A stretch of 64,000 bases of DNA from Providencia burhodogranariea DSM 19968. Its GTDB lineage: Bacteria > Pseudomonadota > Gammaproteobacteria > Enterobacterales > Enterobacteriaceae. Each line of letters begins with the position of its first letter. Position 1 is the first letter of the stretch. A program made the position numbers and the translations under genes. The notes under the pieces were generated by a model. That model was not told the origin of the DNA. It did no database searches and was given only the letters and a program-made list of their open reading frames with translations. Positions 30,570-39,618 of this stretch are shown piece after piece. Location: contig NZ_KB233222.1 of the NCBI RefSeq assembly GCF_000314855.2, positions 1,575,163 to 1,639,162 of the forward strand, in the 5' to 3' direction.

Positions 30570-31994
30570 TTAGCCGCGTTTCTCACTAATCAAAGAATGA
30601 CATAAACGTCCTAGCGTCTTCATCGCTAGCTCTAATTCATTATTCCACATGAAAGAAGCATTGAGCCTAAACGCATGATTAAATTGATCACTCGTTGAAA
30701 ACATACTCCCCGGCGCAATACTAATACCCTCTAGTAATGCAAGTTGGTAAAGACGCACCGCATTAAACGGAGGTTCAAACTCTAGCCATAAAAAATAGCC
30801 ACCTTTTGGGGTATTCACTTTAACGGATGACGGCATATATTGCGCAATAGCACCTAACATTTGGTGTTGGCGTTGCTCCATTGTTTGGCGTAGCTTCCTC
30901 AAATGGTTATCATAACCGCCATGAGTGAGATATTCAGCGATGGCCAACTGTGTTGGAACACTAGCGGATACCGTACTCATCATCTGTAACTGCTGTATTT
31001 TACAAGCATGGTGCCCCGCAGCAACCCAACCTACACGGTACCCCGGTGCTAAACATTTAGAAAATGAGGAGCAATGAAAAAAGTTACCTTTAACATCTAA
31101 AGCTTTCGCAGGTATTGGTTGCTGATTGCCAAAATAAAGTTCGCCATAAACATCGTCTTCAATCAAGGCGATTTGGTTTTTATTAAGAATATCGACTAAG
31201 CGTTTTTTATTGGCAGGCGGCATCGTGCCACCTAATGGGTTTTGATAATGTGTCATTAACCAACACGCTTTTATCGGGTATTTGGCTGCAATATCTTCTA
31301 ACGCATCAAGATCAATTCCAAAAAGAGGATCGGTTTTAATCGCAATCGCTTTTAATTTGAGGCGTTCAATCGCTTGAAGTGAACCATAAAAAGCGGGTGA
31401 TTCAATCACTACCCAATCACCAGGTTGAGTAACTGATTGCAAGCTTAATACCAATGACTCCATTGCGCCTGCTGTAATCACAATTTCATCTGGCGCAACA
31501 TGAATACCTTGGCTTGCGTATCTCTGTGCAATATTTCGGCGTAACTGTTCATTTCCCGGTGGTAAGTTTGCCGTAGTATTGACTCTGGCTAAACGCCGAG
31601 CGACTGAGGCTAGTGTTTTACCTAGTTTAGGTTCATCAAGTAAAGCTGGCTCTGGGAACGCAGACCCAAACGGAATAATATTGGGATCTTTACAGGCTTG
31701 TAATACACCAAAAATTGACGCATTTATTTCGACATTTTCATTAAGATGTAGTCCCTTCCCTCCTTTCGCTGCCGCAAAATTGGTATTTCGTCGAGCAACA
31801 TAATACCCAGATTGCGGTCTTGCCGCGATCCAACCTTGGCTTTCTAATAATTGATAAGCCTGTACTACGGTCATCAAGCTTAAGCCTGACTGTTTAACGC
31901 TTTCCCTAAGAGAAGGTAACTTATCGCCCACTTGCCAGATATTATCTTCAATCTGTTGGCGTATTTGTGCAGCCAGTTGTTCATATCGCGTCAT
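30570..31994 (-). CDS. ydcR: MocR/PdxR-type regulator, YdcR-like
   Basis: A 474-residue fusion of a GntR-type winged helix (about 1-70, GDKLPSLRESVKQSGLSLMTVVQAY) to a fold-type I aminotransferase-like domain. The PLP lysine sits in SSFSKCLAPGYRVGW. It closely resembles E. coli YdcR (468 aa). Such regulators sense PLP or amino-acid compounds; the target here is unknown. It is divergent from cioAB across 248 bp. Confidence 0.85.
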   Translation of the reverse strand: MTRYEQLAAQIRQQIEDNIWQVGDKLPSLRESVKQSGLSLMTVVQAYQLLESQGWIAARPQSGYYVARRNTNFAAAKGGKGLHLNENVEINASIFGVLQACKDPNIIPFGSAFPEPALLDEPKLGKTLASVARRLARVNTTANLPPGNEQLRRNIAQRYASQGIHVAPDEIVITAGAMESLVLSLQSVTQPGDWVVIESPAFYGSLQAIERLKLKAIAIKTDPLFGIDLDALEDIAAKYPIKACWLMTHYQNPLGGTMPPANKKRLVDILNKNQIALIEDDVYGELYFGNQQPIPAKALDVKGNFFHCSSFSKCLAPGYRVGWVAAGHHACKIQQLQMMSTVSASVPTQLAIAEYLTHGGYDNHLRKLRQTMEQRQHQMLGAIAQYMPSSVKVNTPKGGYFLWLEFEPPFNAVRLYQLALLEGISIAPGSMFSTSDQFNHAFRLNASFMWNNELELAMKTLGRLCHSLISEKRG

Positions 31995-32142
31995 ACCCGC
32001 CTCAACTGTTATAGTTAATAACTAAAAAATTGTTACTATTATAGTTTATCTTCTCATGTTCTACTTATCCACACATTCACCTGACTTTTTTAACTATAAG
32101 CACAAAACATATTCGATAGGTTTGTGGTCTTCCACAAGCCAG

Positions 32143-32153
32143 TGGAAGCAATG
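32143..32153 (+). promoter_or_regulatory. Possible RyhB-complementary site, cioAB leader
   Basis: TGGAAGCAATG is the exact complement of 11 nt of RyhB (49742-49752), 90 nt before the cioA start. It lies in two mutually exclusive hairpins: TTGTGG/CCACAA (about 32122-32137) and CTTCCAC/GTGGAAG (about 32129-32148). The transcript start is unknown, so whether the site is in the mRNA is an assumption. Confidence 0.3.
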
Positions 32154-32242
32154 GGTCTTCATGCTACGGAATAGCGCCAATATTGCCCACTGAAATATTG
32201 AAGATGTGATGTGCGTACTATCAATTCCAATCAGGGGTCAAT

Positions 32243-33580
32243 ATGTTTGGACTAACTGCGCTGGAGCTGGCTCGTATACAATTCGCATTTACGGTCTCGT
32301 TCCATATTATTTTCCCGGCGATCACCATTGGGCTCGCGAGTTTCCTAGCTGTACTGGAAGGCTTGTGGCTGAAAACCCGAGATTCAGACTATATAAAACT
32401 GTTCCATTTCTGGTCAAAAGTCTTTGCTGTCAATTTTGGTATGGGTGTAGTTTCTGGTTTAGTTATGGCTTACCAATTCGGCACTAATTGGAGTTTTTTC
32501 TCCGATTTTGCTGGAAGTGTAACTGGACCATTATTAACTTATGAAGTCCTCACAGCCTTTTTCCTTGAGGCTGGCTTTCTTGGCGTCATGCTCTTTGGTA
32601 TGAACCGTGTTGGTGAGAAATTACATTATTTTGCAACCTGCATGGTGGCATTAGGAACCATTATTTCAACGTTTTGGATCCTTGCATCAAACAGCTTTAT
32701 GCAAACGCCACAAGGATTCGAAATCGTTGATAATCGTATAGTACCTGTTGATTGGCTTGCGGTTATTTTCAATCCTTCATTTCCTTATCGCTTACTGCAT
32801 ATGACAACCGCAGCTTTTCTTGCAGCAGCCTTTTTTATTGGTGCATCAGCGGCTTGGCATTTACTCAAAGGTAATAAATCATCCGCAATGAAAAAGATGT
32901 TTTCTATGTCATTATGGTTGATCTTAATTTTAGCACCCGTTCAGGCATTGATTGGTGATGCTCATGGTTTGAATACATTGAAATATCAACCTGTCAAAGT
33001 CGCAGCAATGGAAGGTCATTGGGAAAATAAACCGGGTGAAGCAACACCATTAATCCTTTTCGGCATTCCAAATATGAAAACAGAGAAAACCGAATATGCC
33101 ATCAAAATTCCTTATCTTGCTAGCATCATTTTGACACATAGCTTAGATAAACAAGTGCCTGCATTAAAAGATTATCCACCAGAAGACAGACCTAACGTCT
33201 TTATGGTGTTCTGGTCATTCCGTGTCATGGTAGGACTCGGCATGTTAATGATCACCGCAGGTGTATGGGGACTGTGGTTACGCTATCGTAAAAATCTTTA
33301 TGAATCTAAAACTTTCTTACGTTTTATGTTTTTCATGGCACCTTCAGGGTTGATTGCAATTTTAGCGGGTTGGTTTACGACAGAAATTGGACGACAGCCT
33401 TGGGTAGTTTATGGACTGCAAAGAACAGCTGATGCCGTTAGTGCTCATGGTGAAATGCACATGAGTATCAGTTTGCTCGCCTTCTTTGTTGTTTACGGCG
33501 GAGTATTCGGTATTGGATATATGTACATGATGAGGTTAATTCGTAAAGGCATCCAGGAGGACGCAACTCATGGGCATTGA
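32243..33580 (+). CDS. cioA: Cyanide-insensitive quinol oxidase subunit I
   Basis: CydA-family subunit carrying the hemes of a bd-type quinol oxidase. It has 445 aa, well short of E. coli CydA (522), and the sequence from the N-terminus (FGLTALELARIQFAFTVSFHI) follows Pseudomonas CioA. The short Q-loop is the mark of the cyanide-insensitive (CIO) class. Conserved His residues for heme and the quinol-site motif GWFTTEIGRQPW are present, as are about nine membrane segments. AGGGGT precedes the ATG. It overlaps cioB by 11 nt. Confidence 0.93.
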   Translation: MFGLTALELARIQFAFTVSFHIIFPAITIGLASFLAVLEGLWLKTRDSDYIKLFHFWSKVFAVNFGMGVVSGLVMAYQFGTNWSFFSDFAGSVTGPLLTYEVLTAFFLEAGFLGVMLFGMNRVGEKLHYFATCMVALGTIISTFWILASNSFMQTPQGFEIVDNRIVPVDWLAVIFNPSFPYRLLHMTTAAFLAAAFFIGASAAWHLLKGNKSSAMKKMFSMSLWLILILAPVQALIGDAHGLNTLKYQPVKVAAMEGHWENKPGEATPLILFGIPNMKTEKTEYAIKIPYLASIILTHSLDKQVPALKDYPPEDRPNVFMVFWSFRVMVGLGMLMITAGVWGLWLRYRKNLYESKTFLRFMFFMAPSGLIAILAGWFTTEIGRQPWVVYGLQRTADAVSAHGEMHMSISLLAFFVVYGGVFGIGYMYMMRLIRKGIQEDATHGH

Positions 33581-34580
33581 TTTACCACTCATTTGGTTTG
33601 TCATCATTGTATTTAGTATTTTAATGTATATCGTCATGGATGGTTTCGACTTAGGTATTGGCATTCTTTATCCTGCTCTTAAGAATAGCCAAGACCGCGA
33701 CCTAATGATGAATAGTGTCGCCCCTGTTTGGGATGGCAATGAAACATGGCTAGTATTAGGTGGTGCGGCATTGTTTGGAGCATTCCCTTTAGCTTATGCG
33801 ATTGTGCTTGATGCCTTATCTATACCTTTAACATTCATGCTGTTAGCGCTTATTTTTCGAGGTGTTGCATTTGAGTTCCGTTTTAGAGCGGATGAATCTC
33901 ATCGCAAACATTGGGATCATGCCTTCATCTGGGGCTCAATTTTTGCCACTTTTGTTCAAGGCATTGTCGTTGGCGCTTTTATTCAGGGCTTTCATGTCGA
34001 AAATCGTGTTTTTATGGGCGGTTACTTTGATTGGTTTTCACCGTTTCCATTATTCTGTGGTTTAGGTTTAGTGATTGCTTATGCACTACTTTCTTGTGGG
34101 TGGCTGATCATGAAAACCGAAGGTCATTTACGTGAAACTATGTACCGACTTCTACGGCCGTTAACACTATTAATGCTTGCGGTAATTGCCATAATCAGCG
34201 CTTGGACACCAATCCTCAATGAAGCAATTTACAACCGCTGGTTTAGCTTACCAAACCTCTTTTTCTTCTTACCTGTCCCATTATTAGTGCTGGGCTGTAT
34301 TTGGATCATGATGAAAAGTGCCAAGCAGCAAAAATCAGATAGCACCCCTTTCTTAGCTGCACTGCTGTTGATTTTTCTTGGTTTTACTGGCCTAGGGATC
34401 AGCGTATGGCCGAATCTTATTCCACCAGCAATTAGTTTCCGTGATGCAGCAGGTCCACCGGAAAGCTTAGGCTTTATGCTTGTGGGTGCCCTATTCATTA
34501 TTCCTGTTATTTTGGTTTATACCTATTGGAGTTACTATGTCTTCAGAGGAAAAATTACCCCAGACCAAGGTTATCACTGA
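33570..34580 (+). CDS. cioB: Cyanide-insensitive quinol oxidase subunit II
   Basis: CydB-family partner subunit, 336 aa with about eight membrane segments. The N-terminal MDGFDLGIGIL and WDGNETWLVLGG blocks are characteristic. It overlaps cioA upstream and the DUF2474 gene downstream, so three proteins are translated from one mRNA. Confidence 0.93.
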   Translation: MGIDLPLIWFVIIVFSILMYIVMDGFDLGIGILYPALKNSQDRDLMMNSVAPVWDGNETWLVLGGAALFGAFPLAYAIVLDALSIPLTFMLLALIFRGVAFEFRFRADESHRKHWDHAFIWGSIFATFVQGIVVGAFIQGFHVENRVFMGGYFDWFSPFPLFCGLGLVIAYALLSCGWLIMKTEGHLRETMYRLLRPLTLLMLAVIAIISAWTPILNEAIYNRWFSLPNLFFFLPVPLLVLGCIWIMMKSAKQQKSDSTPFLAALLLIFLGFTGLGISVWPNLIPPAISFRDAAGPPESLGFMLVGALFIIPVILVYTYWSYYVFRGKITPDQGYH

Positions 34581-34716
34581 TAAATCTATCGCCTCTCCTT
34601 GGTGGAAAAAAATGGGTTGGATGGTCATTATTTGGCTTGGTAGTGTACTGACACTATTCGCATTTTCTTCTGTATTTAGGTTATTAATGACCGCTGCTGG
34701 GATGAAAGTTAAGTAA
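34537..34716 (+). CDS. DUF2474 small subunit of the oxidase
   Basis: A 59-residue single-pass membrane protein (hydrophobic about 28-50, WWKKMGWMVIIWLGSVLTLF) of the DUF2474 family, which accompanies CIO-type oxidases as CydX-type proteins accompany CydAB. The start overlaps the cioB end by 44 nt. A longer frame starting at 34480 is inside cioB and lacks support, so ATG 34537 was chosen. Confidence 0.85.
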   Translation: MSSEEKLPQTKVITDKSIASPWWKKMGWMVIIWLGSVLTLFAFSSVFRLLMTAAGMKVK

Positions 34717-34731
34717 ATACTCATCGTAGAT

Positions 34732-34766
34732 AGCCGTGTTAGTGATTGCTACCACGGCTTTTTTTA
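34732..34766 (+). terminator. cioAB terminator
   Basis: AGCCGTG and CACGGCT pair around TTAGTGATTGCTAC and are followed by a T7 run. Confidence 0.88.
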
Positions 34767-34827
34767 TTTTTATTGATGCCATAAATGTTTTGCATTCGGT
34801 CATTTATATTCGATAAAAGCGTGATAT

Positions 34828-34846
34828 GATAATGATAACAATTACC
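34828..34846 (+). promoter_or_regulatory. Fur box upstream of siderophore-interacting protein
   Basis: GATAATGATAACAATTACC matches the left half of the Fur consensus GATAATGATAATCATTATC exactly and most of the right half. It lies about 40 nt before the start codon. Confidence 0.75.
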
Positions 34847-34884
34847 AAATAATAATTTTATCATTTATAAAAAGGAGACTGCCT

Positions 34885-35724
34885 GTGGCTAATGACAAAC
34901 CAGTCGAAAAAAATATTTACCGCCCGGCGCCACCGCAGCTTGTTCAAGTTAAATCCATTACCGATATTAGCCCCTCGATCCGCAGTATTACCTTCACTAG
35001 CGAAAAACTCGCCGACTATCCAATTGGTAGTGAGGGTGGTCATATCAAGATCTTTATTGCCCCAGATTTAAAAAGCAAGCCTGCACTTCCAATTTTAAGT
35101 GAAAAAGGTCGCAGTTGGCCTGAAGGTGAACCTCGTCCTTTCGTACGAACCTATACCGTTCGCGCTATTCGACCAGAAGCTCAAGAGATAGATGTTGAAT
35201 TTGCGATGCATGCTGGTGTAACTGGCCCTGCATATTTGTTTGCACGTGATGCTGAGCAAGGAAATTGGATGGGGATCACCAATCCAGGTGGGCCAGACCC
35301 ATTACTGCCTAATACTCAGCACTATTTTATGGCTGGTGATTCTAGCTCGTTACCGGCAATTGCAGCGCTACTCGAAAAGATGAATGCAAATGCAACTGGT
35401 AAAGTGGTCTTACGCCTTGATGATGAAAATGATGTTCGTGAGCTAACCAAACCTGCCGGTGTCGAAGTCATTTGGATCTGTGGTGATATTTCTAAGACAG
35501 TAGAACTCATCAGTACCTTTAAATCTTGGAATATTCCGAGCGAAGATGCTTCATTTTGGATTGCAGGTGAAGACCAAATTATTCGTGATTTGCGTCGTTT
35601 TATCCGCCGCGATAAAGGATTTGGTCGCGAAAGTATCTATGCGGTTCCATATTGGCGTTATGGCTTCGATGAAGAAGGCTACCATCACGAACGTCACAAT
35701 GTGATGGATAATCCTGATGATTAA
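34885..35724 (+). CDS. Siderophore-interacting flavoprotein (ViuB/YqjH type)
   Basis: A 279-residue SIP-family ferric-siderophore reductase with an FAD-binding domain (about 15-155, including RPFVRTYTVRAI) and a SIP NAD(P)H-binding domain (about 160-265, FWIAGEDQIIRDLRRFIR). It releases iron from imported siderophores in the cytoplasm. The start is GTG, supported by AAGGAG at ideal spacing. The Fur box just upstream fits. Confidence 0.9.
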   Translation: MANDKPVEKNIYRPAPPQLVQVKSITDISPSIRSITFTSEKLADYPIGSEGGHIKIFIAPDLKSKPALPILSEKGRSWPEGEPRPFVRTYTVRAIRPEAQEIDVEFAMHAGVTGPAYLFARDAEQGNWMGITNPGGPDPLLPNTQHYFMAGDSSSLPAIAALLEKMNANATGKVVLRLDDENDVRELTKPAGVEVIWICGDISKTVELISTFKSWNIPSEDASFWIAGEDQIIRDLRRFIRRDKGFGRESIYAVPYWRYGFDEEGYHHERHNVMDNPDD

Positions 35725-35779
35725 TAGCTTTATTAAATGCCTTTGTTTATTCCATGAACTAAAGTAACAATTAATCTAT

Positions 35780-35811
35780 CCCAAATAGCTCATATCAACT
35801 GGCTATTTGGG
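35780..35811 (+). terminator. Hairpin after siderophore-interacting gene
   Basis: CCCAAATAGC at 35780-35789 and GCTATTTGGG at 35802-35811 form a 10-bp stem, with only a weak U-run afterwards. Confidence 0.6.
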
Positions 35812-36000
35812 TGTTATTCACAATTATTTCAGTATCAGTCTGAAGTATATGATTAAATAAAAAACAATAAAATCAAACGTATTTTCCCTCCTCAAAACCA
35901 ACTATTCTATGCTCTCTTATTAAATACCTTCCTATAAGTTAATGTCCCTTCTAGATGGGTTTTCTCTTTTAATTTGAAATATCCTTTTGCTTTTAGTTGA

Positions 36001-36015
36001 TGTTACGTTATAACA
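36001..36015 (+). promoter_or_regulatory. Zur box upstream of zinT
   Basis: TGTTACGTTATAACA matches the Zur core TGTTATnnTATAACA with an inverted-repeat layout, 37 nt before the zinT start. It predicts repression by zinc-loaded Zur. Confidence 0.75.
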
Positions 36016-36051
36016 TAACTGTTCATTCACTTTTATTAAGGGATATTTTAC

Positions 36052-36708
36052 ATGAATAATACCAAACCACTTTTTGTTATCGCATTTAGCCTCAGTTCAC
36101 TATTCTCTAGTTTTAATGCTCTGGCTCATGGCTCACATGACCATTCACATCCTCAATCTGAAAAAGCGATTCAAGCCAGTAAAGGAATTTTTGAGGATTC
36201 AGATGTTAAAGATAGAAAATTAAGCGATTGGGATGGAATTTGGGAGTCCGTTAATCCCCTTTTACTCAGCGGTAAACTAGACCCTGTTTTAGAAAAAAAA
36301 GCGAAAACTAATAAAGATAAAAGCGTTGAAGAATATCGAACTTATTATAAAAAAGGTTATGCGACAGATGTTAATAATATCAATATCGAAAATAACGTCA
36401 TTGAATTTAACAAGAATGACCAATTAAGTCGCTGTGAATATCATTATTCTGGCTTTAAAATTCTACATTATGCGTCCGGAAAAAAAGGTGTACGTTACTT
36501 ATTTGAATGCCAAGATACGGCTTCTAAGGCACCTAAGTTTATTCAGTTTAGTGACCATATTATCGAGCCTCAAGTTTCCACACATTTTCATCTTTATATG
36601 GGAAATGAATCTCAAGAAAAACTTTTACAGGAAATGGATAACTGGCCAACCTACTATCCATATTCACTCAATGATAAACAAGTAGTAGATGAAATGTTAC
36701 ACCATTAA
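36052..36708 (+). CDS. zinT: Zinc-binding periplasmic protein ZinT
   Basis: A 218-residue protein of the ZinT (YodA) family, which binds zinc in the periplasm and hands it to ZnuA under zinc limitation. It has a signal peptide (about 1-25) and a His-rich motif HGSHDHSHPQ directly after it. The lipocalin-like metal-binding core follows (DWDGIWESVNPLLLSG; HFHLYMG near the C-terminus). The upstream Zur box fits this role. Confidence 0.95.
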   Translation: MNNTKPLFVIAFSLSSLFSSFNALAHGSHDHSHPQSEKAIQASKGIFEDSDVKDRKLSDWDGIWESVNPLLLSGKLDPVLEKKAKTNKDKSVEEYRTYYKKGYATDVNNINIENNVIEFNKNDQLSRCEYHYSGFKILHYASGKKGVRYLFECQDTASKAPKFIQFSDHIIEPQVSTHFHLYMGNESQEKLLQEMDNWPTYYPYSLNDKQVVDEMLHH

Positions 36709-36748
36709 TTGAATTTAATTTTTGTTCATTCTTGAAATATAGTAGGGA

Positions 36749-36783
36749 TAGCCCCAATTCAAATCGACGATGAATTGGGGCTA
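36749..36783. terminator. Bidirectional terminator between zinT and phoH
   Basis: TAGCCCCAATTCA and TGAATTGGGGCTA form a 13-bp stem with a short loop between converging genes. Confidence 0.85.
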
Positions 36784-36787
36784 AATT

Positions 36788-37573
36788 TTAATAACTATAA
36801 GCTAATAATGCACGATGACAGAGCGTTGAACGTACACAATCATCCACAGTAAAATTGACCATTGCCACCATATCATCACTACTAAAGCGTTGTAAGGCAT
36901 CGGCAAGCCCTGACGTGATCCCTTCAGGTAAATCGCATTGTGTGACATCACCGTTAACAATAACTGTCACATTCTCCCCTAATCGAGTAAGAAACATTTT
37001 CATTTGTGTGACAGTCACATTCTGCGCTTCATCAAGTATCACAATCGCATTTTCAAATGTACGGCCGCGCATATAAGCAAATGGTGCAATTTCAACTTTA
37101 GCTATTTCAGGCCTCAGACAATATTGCAAAAAAGAGATTCCGAGTCTTTTCACTAATACGTCATAAACAGGCCGGAAATATGGTGCAAATTTTTCAGCCA
37201 TATCACCAGGAAGAAAACCAAGATCTTCCTCTGCCTGTAAGACAGGCCGTGTAACAATAATTTTATCGATGTCTTTATTGATTAATGCATCGGCAGCGAG
37301 AGCAGTACTGATGTAGGTTTTACCACAACCAGCTTCGCCATTAGCGAAAACCAGTTTCTTGTACTTGATCGAATTAATATAGATTTTTTGTGCATCATTA
37401 CGAGGGGTAATTGGCGATCTATCACGTCGCTCTTTTGCCATACCAATCGGTTCAATTCCTGTAAAATCAGCAAAGGAGGTAACGTTAGCCATTTCATAAC
37501 GACCCGCACGTTCTTTACGTGATGAACGTTTCATTTCTCGGCGCGTTTTTGTTGCAGCTTTCTGTTTACTCAT
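36788..37573 (-). CDS. phoH: Phosphate starvation-inducible ATPase PhoH
   Basis: A 261-residue P-loop protein of the PhoH family, matching the C-terminal ~265 residues of E. coli PhoH. Walker A (GEAGCGKTYI) and Walker B (AIVILDEAQN) are present. The N-terminal basic stretch (KQKAATKTRREMKRSSRK) suggests RNA binding. ATG 37573 was chosen because AAGGGT precedes it; a TTG at 37606 is weaker. A Pho box lies upstream at 37808-37825, and the ~200-nt leader contains a short ORF with a terminator inside it. Confidence 0.9.
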   Translation of the reverse strand: MSKQKAATKTRREMKRSSRKERAGRYEMANVTSFADFTGIEPIGMAKERRDRSPITPRNDAQKIYINSIKYKKLVFANGEAGCGKTYISTALAADALINKDIDKIIVTRPVLQAEEDLGFLPGDMAEKFAPYFRPVYDVLVKRLGISFLQYCLRPEIAKVEIAPFAYMRGRTFENAIVILDEAQNVTVTQMKMFLTRLGENVTVIVNGDVTQCDLPEGITSGLADALQRFSSDDMVAMVNFTVDDCVRSTLCHRALLAYSY

Positions 37574-37619
37574 AGTATTAACCCTTCCAGGTATCGTTGA
37601 AGTCAATTCAAATGACGGA

Positions 37620-37763
37620 CTATTCAGAACAGAGAGGAGCTCCCTTCAAGCTCATATATTGATTGGACGTGCAAAAAAAACCGGTTGCTAATCTCGCCAT
37701 GACAATTTCATGATGAATTAGTAACCGGCCTTGTGAATCTATTAATAAAGACTTCGTTCCCAT
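37620..37763 (-). CDS. Candidate 47-aa phoH leader peptide
   Basis: A 47-codon frame, MGTKSLLIDSQGRLLIHH to ...LKGAPLCSE, starting at ATG 37763 with GGGAG six nt before it. It begins about 45 nt after the Pho box and stops 46 nt before phoH. An intrinsic terminator sits inside it. The encoded sequence resembles no protein I know, which suits a leader whose translation rather than product matters. It is too short to have a clear coding signature, so this is a structural inference. Confidence 0.45.
   Translation of the reverse strand: MGTKSLLIDSQGRLLIHHEIVMARLATGFFCTSNQYMSLKGAPLCSE
37672..37718 (-). terminator. Intrinsic terminator/attenuator in phoH leader
   Basis: On the minus strand CCGGTTACTAAT pairs with ATTAGCAACCGG (11 of 12 bp), with an inner CATGA/TCATG stem and an immediate T8 run. 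It lies upstream of phoH and within the 47-codon leader frame. Confidence 0.8.
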
Positions 37764-37807
37764 TAGCTACTCCCTATTACGCTATACCCGTAAACTAATG
37801 AATATTT

Positions 37808-37825
37808 ATGACACTATAATGACAA
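37808..37825 (-). promoter_or_regulatory. Pho box upstream of phoH
   Basis: On the minus strand TTGTCAT-TATA-GTGTCAT is a canonical pair of 7-bp repeats separated by 4 bp (consensus CTGTCAT-4-CTGTCAT), the PhoB binding site. It indicates induction by phosphate starvation. Confidence 0.8.
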
Positions 37826-38055
37826 TAACTGATAAATCTTAAATACGCTTAGTTAAGTTATCGCCTCTTACGTAAAAACTATATCGCTATCTTCATTGCA
37901 AATGCAACAATAATTTAACATATTGTTTATTCTTACTACTTGCCTTGTTTAAAAGTGATCTAATAGTAAATGGCAATAGATATTAAGAACAGATTTCATT
38001 CATAGAGATATTATGGCAGTTAACAGACATTTTACTGTTGTGACTATTTTTAAAA

Positions 38056-38096
38056 TTTCCCCAATATCTGTAAATAATACAGATATTGGGGGAAAA
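38056..38096. terminator. endA terminator
   Basis: TTTCCCCAATATCTGTA and TACAGATATTGGGGGAAA form a stem of about 16 bp just before the endA stop on the minus strand, with A/T runs on either side. Confidence 0.85.
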
Positions 38097-38100
38097 CTTA

Positions 38101-39093
38101 TTACGGTTTACAATTACCAGCTAATTCATAACCAGCAGCCTGTGCGGCTAATTCATCAGCGAATAACACTGCATTCTTATCTGATGTGGTTTTAAAACCA
38201 GAACAATGAGGTAAATGGTATTTGTGGGAATTACGATTACCTTTTACCTGCATAATAGCTTCGCTTGGCTGAGAATTAGGTTGTGTTCTCATTGGTTCTA
38301 GTACAGGCGGAATATTGATATTTTCTTTAATGCCCTGTGCACTATTTTTATGCCCAAGGTTCCATTTAAGCTCACCAGTTACAAACGGGTTATGATGTCC
38401 CATCACGCTTGCAATGCGTTCATCACGTTTTTTTTCCCATTGACTAGGAGGATATTGCTTATCCCATGCCATTAACAATTGTTGTTGCTGTCGAGACATT
38501 GATAAGTTGTAACGGTCATGCATATAAAAATAGACACGTGCGACTTGCCCTTTAACTTCATTTCGCGGCTCAAAAATGCGCTCTTTCGTATCCACACGAC
38601 TACGACATTGACCATACGGATACTCTATATTGTCAGCTAATTGACCATAGCTAAAATTACTACGATCCGCGTTAACTTCACCAATTGATGGAGCAAGGTT
38701 ATGCATGTCCGCCTCCATTTGACGAAAAACAGCATCAGTTGCCACACAGTTTTTACGCCCACCTTGTTGCCAGCATTGTCTTTGATGACCAAAAACCCAT
38801 GCAGGAACTATATGCTCCCATTCAATACGCATTGCTCTATTTTGCTGTTTACGAACTTGGTAGCCACATGAAGCCAAATCTACCTGACCACCACTTTTAC
38901 CGGTCCACTCCCACTCGCAACCACAATATAATGTTCCTTCACCCTGATGGTTTTGATCAATATAGACTTTCGTTTTACTTAATACTTTAGCTTCATTAAA
39001 TGCGGTCGGAGCGGCAATAAGAGGAAATGCAAACAATAATAAAAAGAGAGAAAGAACCCATTTAGGGTAATATGTCGCCTGTTTTTTATTCAA
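38101..39093 (-). CDS. endA: Endonuclease I with extra C-terminal domain
   Basis: A periplasmic endonuclease I that cleaves double-stranded DNA. It has a signal peptide (about 1-27) and the EndA core (about 30-255), with catalytic-region motifs [11 protein letters not shown] and [16 protein letters not shown]. At 330 aa it is about 95 residues longer than E. coli EndA (235). The extra part is a linker and a small domain at about 281-330, [16 protein letters not shown] to GNCKP. It resembles the Ada-like/'sunset' metal-binding modules found at the ends of secreted nucleases, with one Cys and His cluster at each end. Confidence 0.9.
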   Translation of the reverse strand: MNKKQATYYPKWVLSLFLLLFAFPLIAAPTAFNEAKVLSKTKVYIDQNHQGEGTLYCGCEWEWTGKSGGQVDLASCGYQVRKQQNRAMRIEWEHIVPAWVFGHQRQCWQQGGRKNCVATDAVFRQMEADMHNLAPSIGEVNADRSNFSYGQLADNIEYPYGQCRSRVDTKERIFEPRNEVKGQVARVYFYMHDRYNLSMSRQQQQLLMAWDKQYPPSQWEKKRDERIASVMGHHNPFVTGELKWNLGHKNSAQGIKENINIPPVLEPMRTQPNSQPSEAIMQVKGNRNSHKYHLPHCSGFKTTSDKNAVLFADELAAQAAGYELAGNCKP

Positions 39094-39618
39094 AATAACA
39101 CCATTGACTATTTAAAAGTAAAATTAACTTGAATGCATTAGCGCATCCAGTAATAGACTGCAATTTTTCCTATGGCAGCTCACAAAGATGAATATAAACT
39201 TTTTTGCTTCCCATGAGTATGAGAAACAATCTATTTTATAGCCATAGAGATACAATAAAAATATTGAAGATTAATTTTAAAGTAATCTAGGCATGAAGGT
39301 AACGCTAATTAATAATAGAAACTGCTCATTAATTAGACGAATAATTTATAATCGACCCTATTTAATAGGTTAAGTATAAATTTTAATTAATAACTGATCT
39401 TTACTATCAAAGGTGTAATTTGGAATTGTCTTTAAACAATGAGAATTGTAACTAAACTGGAAAAAATTCAGCCATCAAAAAAGTTAATAATCAAGAGTTA
39501 ACAAACATAATAATTTGCTTAAAATAAAATCATCAAAATGACCTATCTTAGCGTTTTATGGATATTTAACTGAATACCTTCCGTTATTCACTAGTTCCAA
39601 CAGAAAGTCATTTCATGC
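39094..39618. other. AT-rich intergenic region
   Basis: About 525 bp, AT-rich, between endA and yjjB on the same strand. No frame or strong hairpin was seen; it should contain the endA promoter. Confidence 0.45.

Noticed and set aside
38685-38990. 101-aa plus-strand frame
   Set aside because: Antisense to endA, which is a clear gene.
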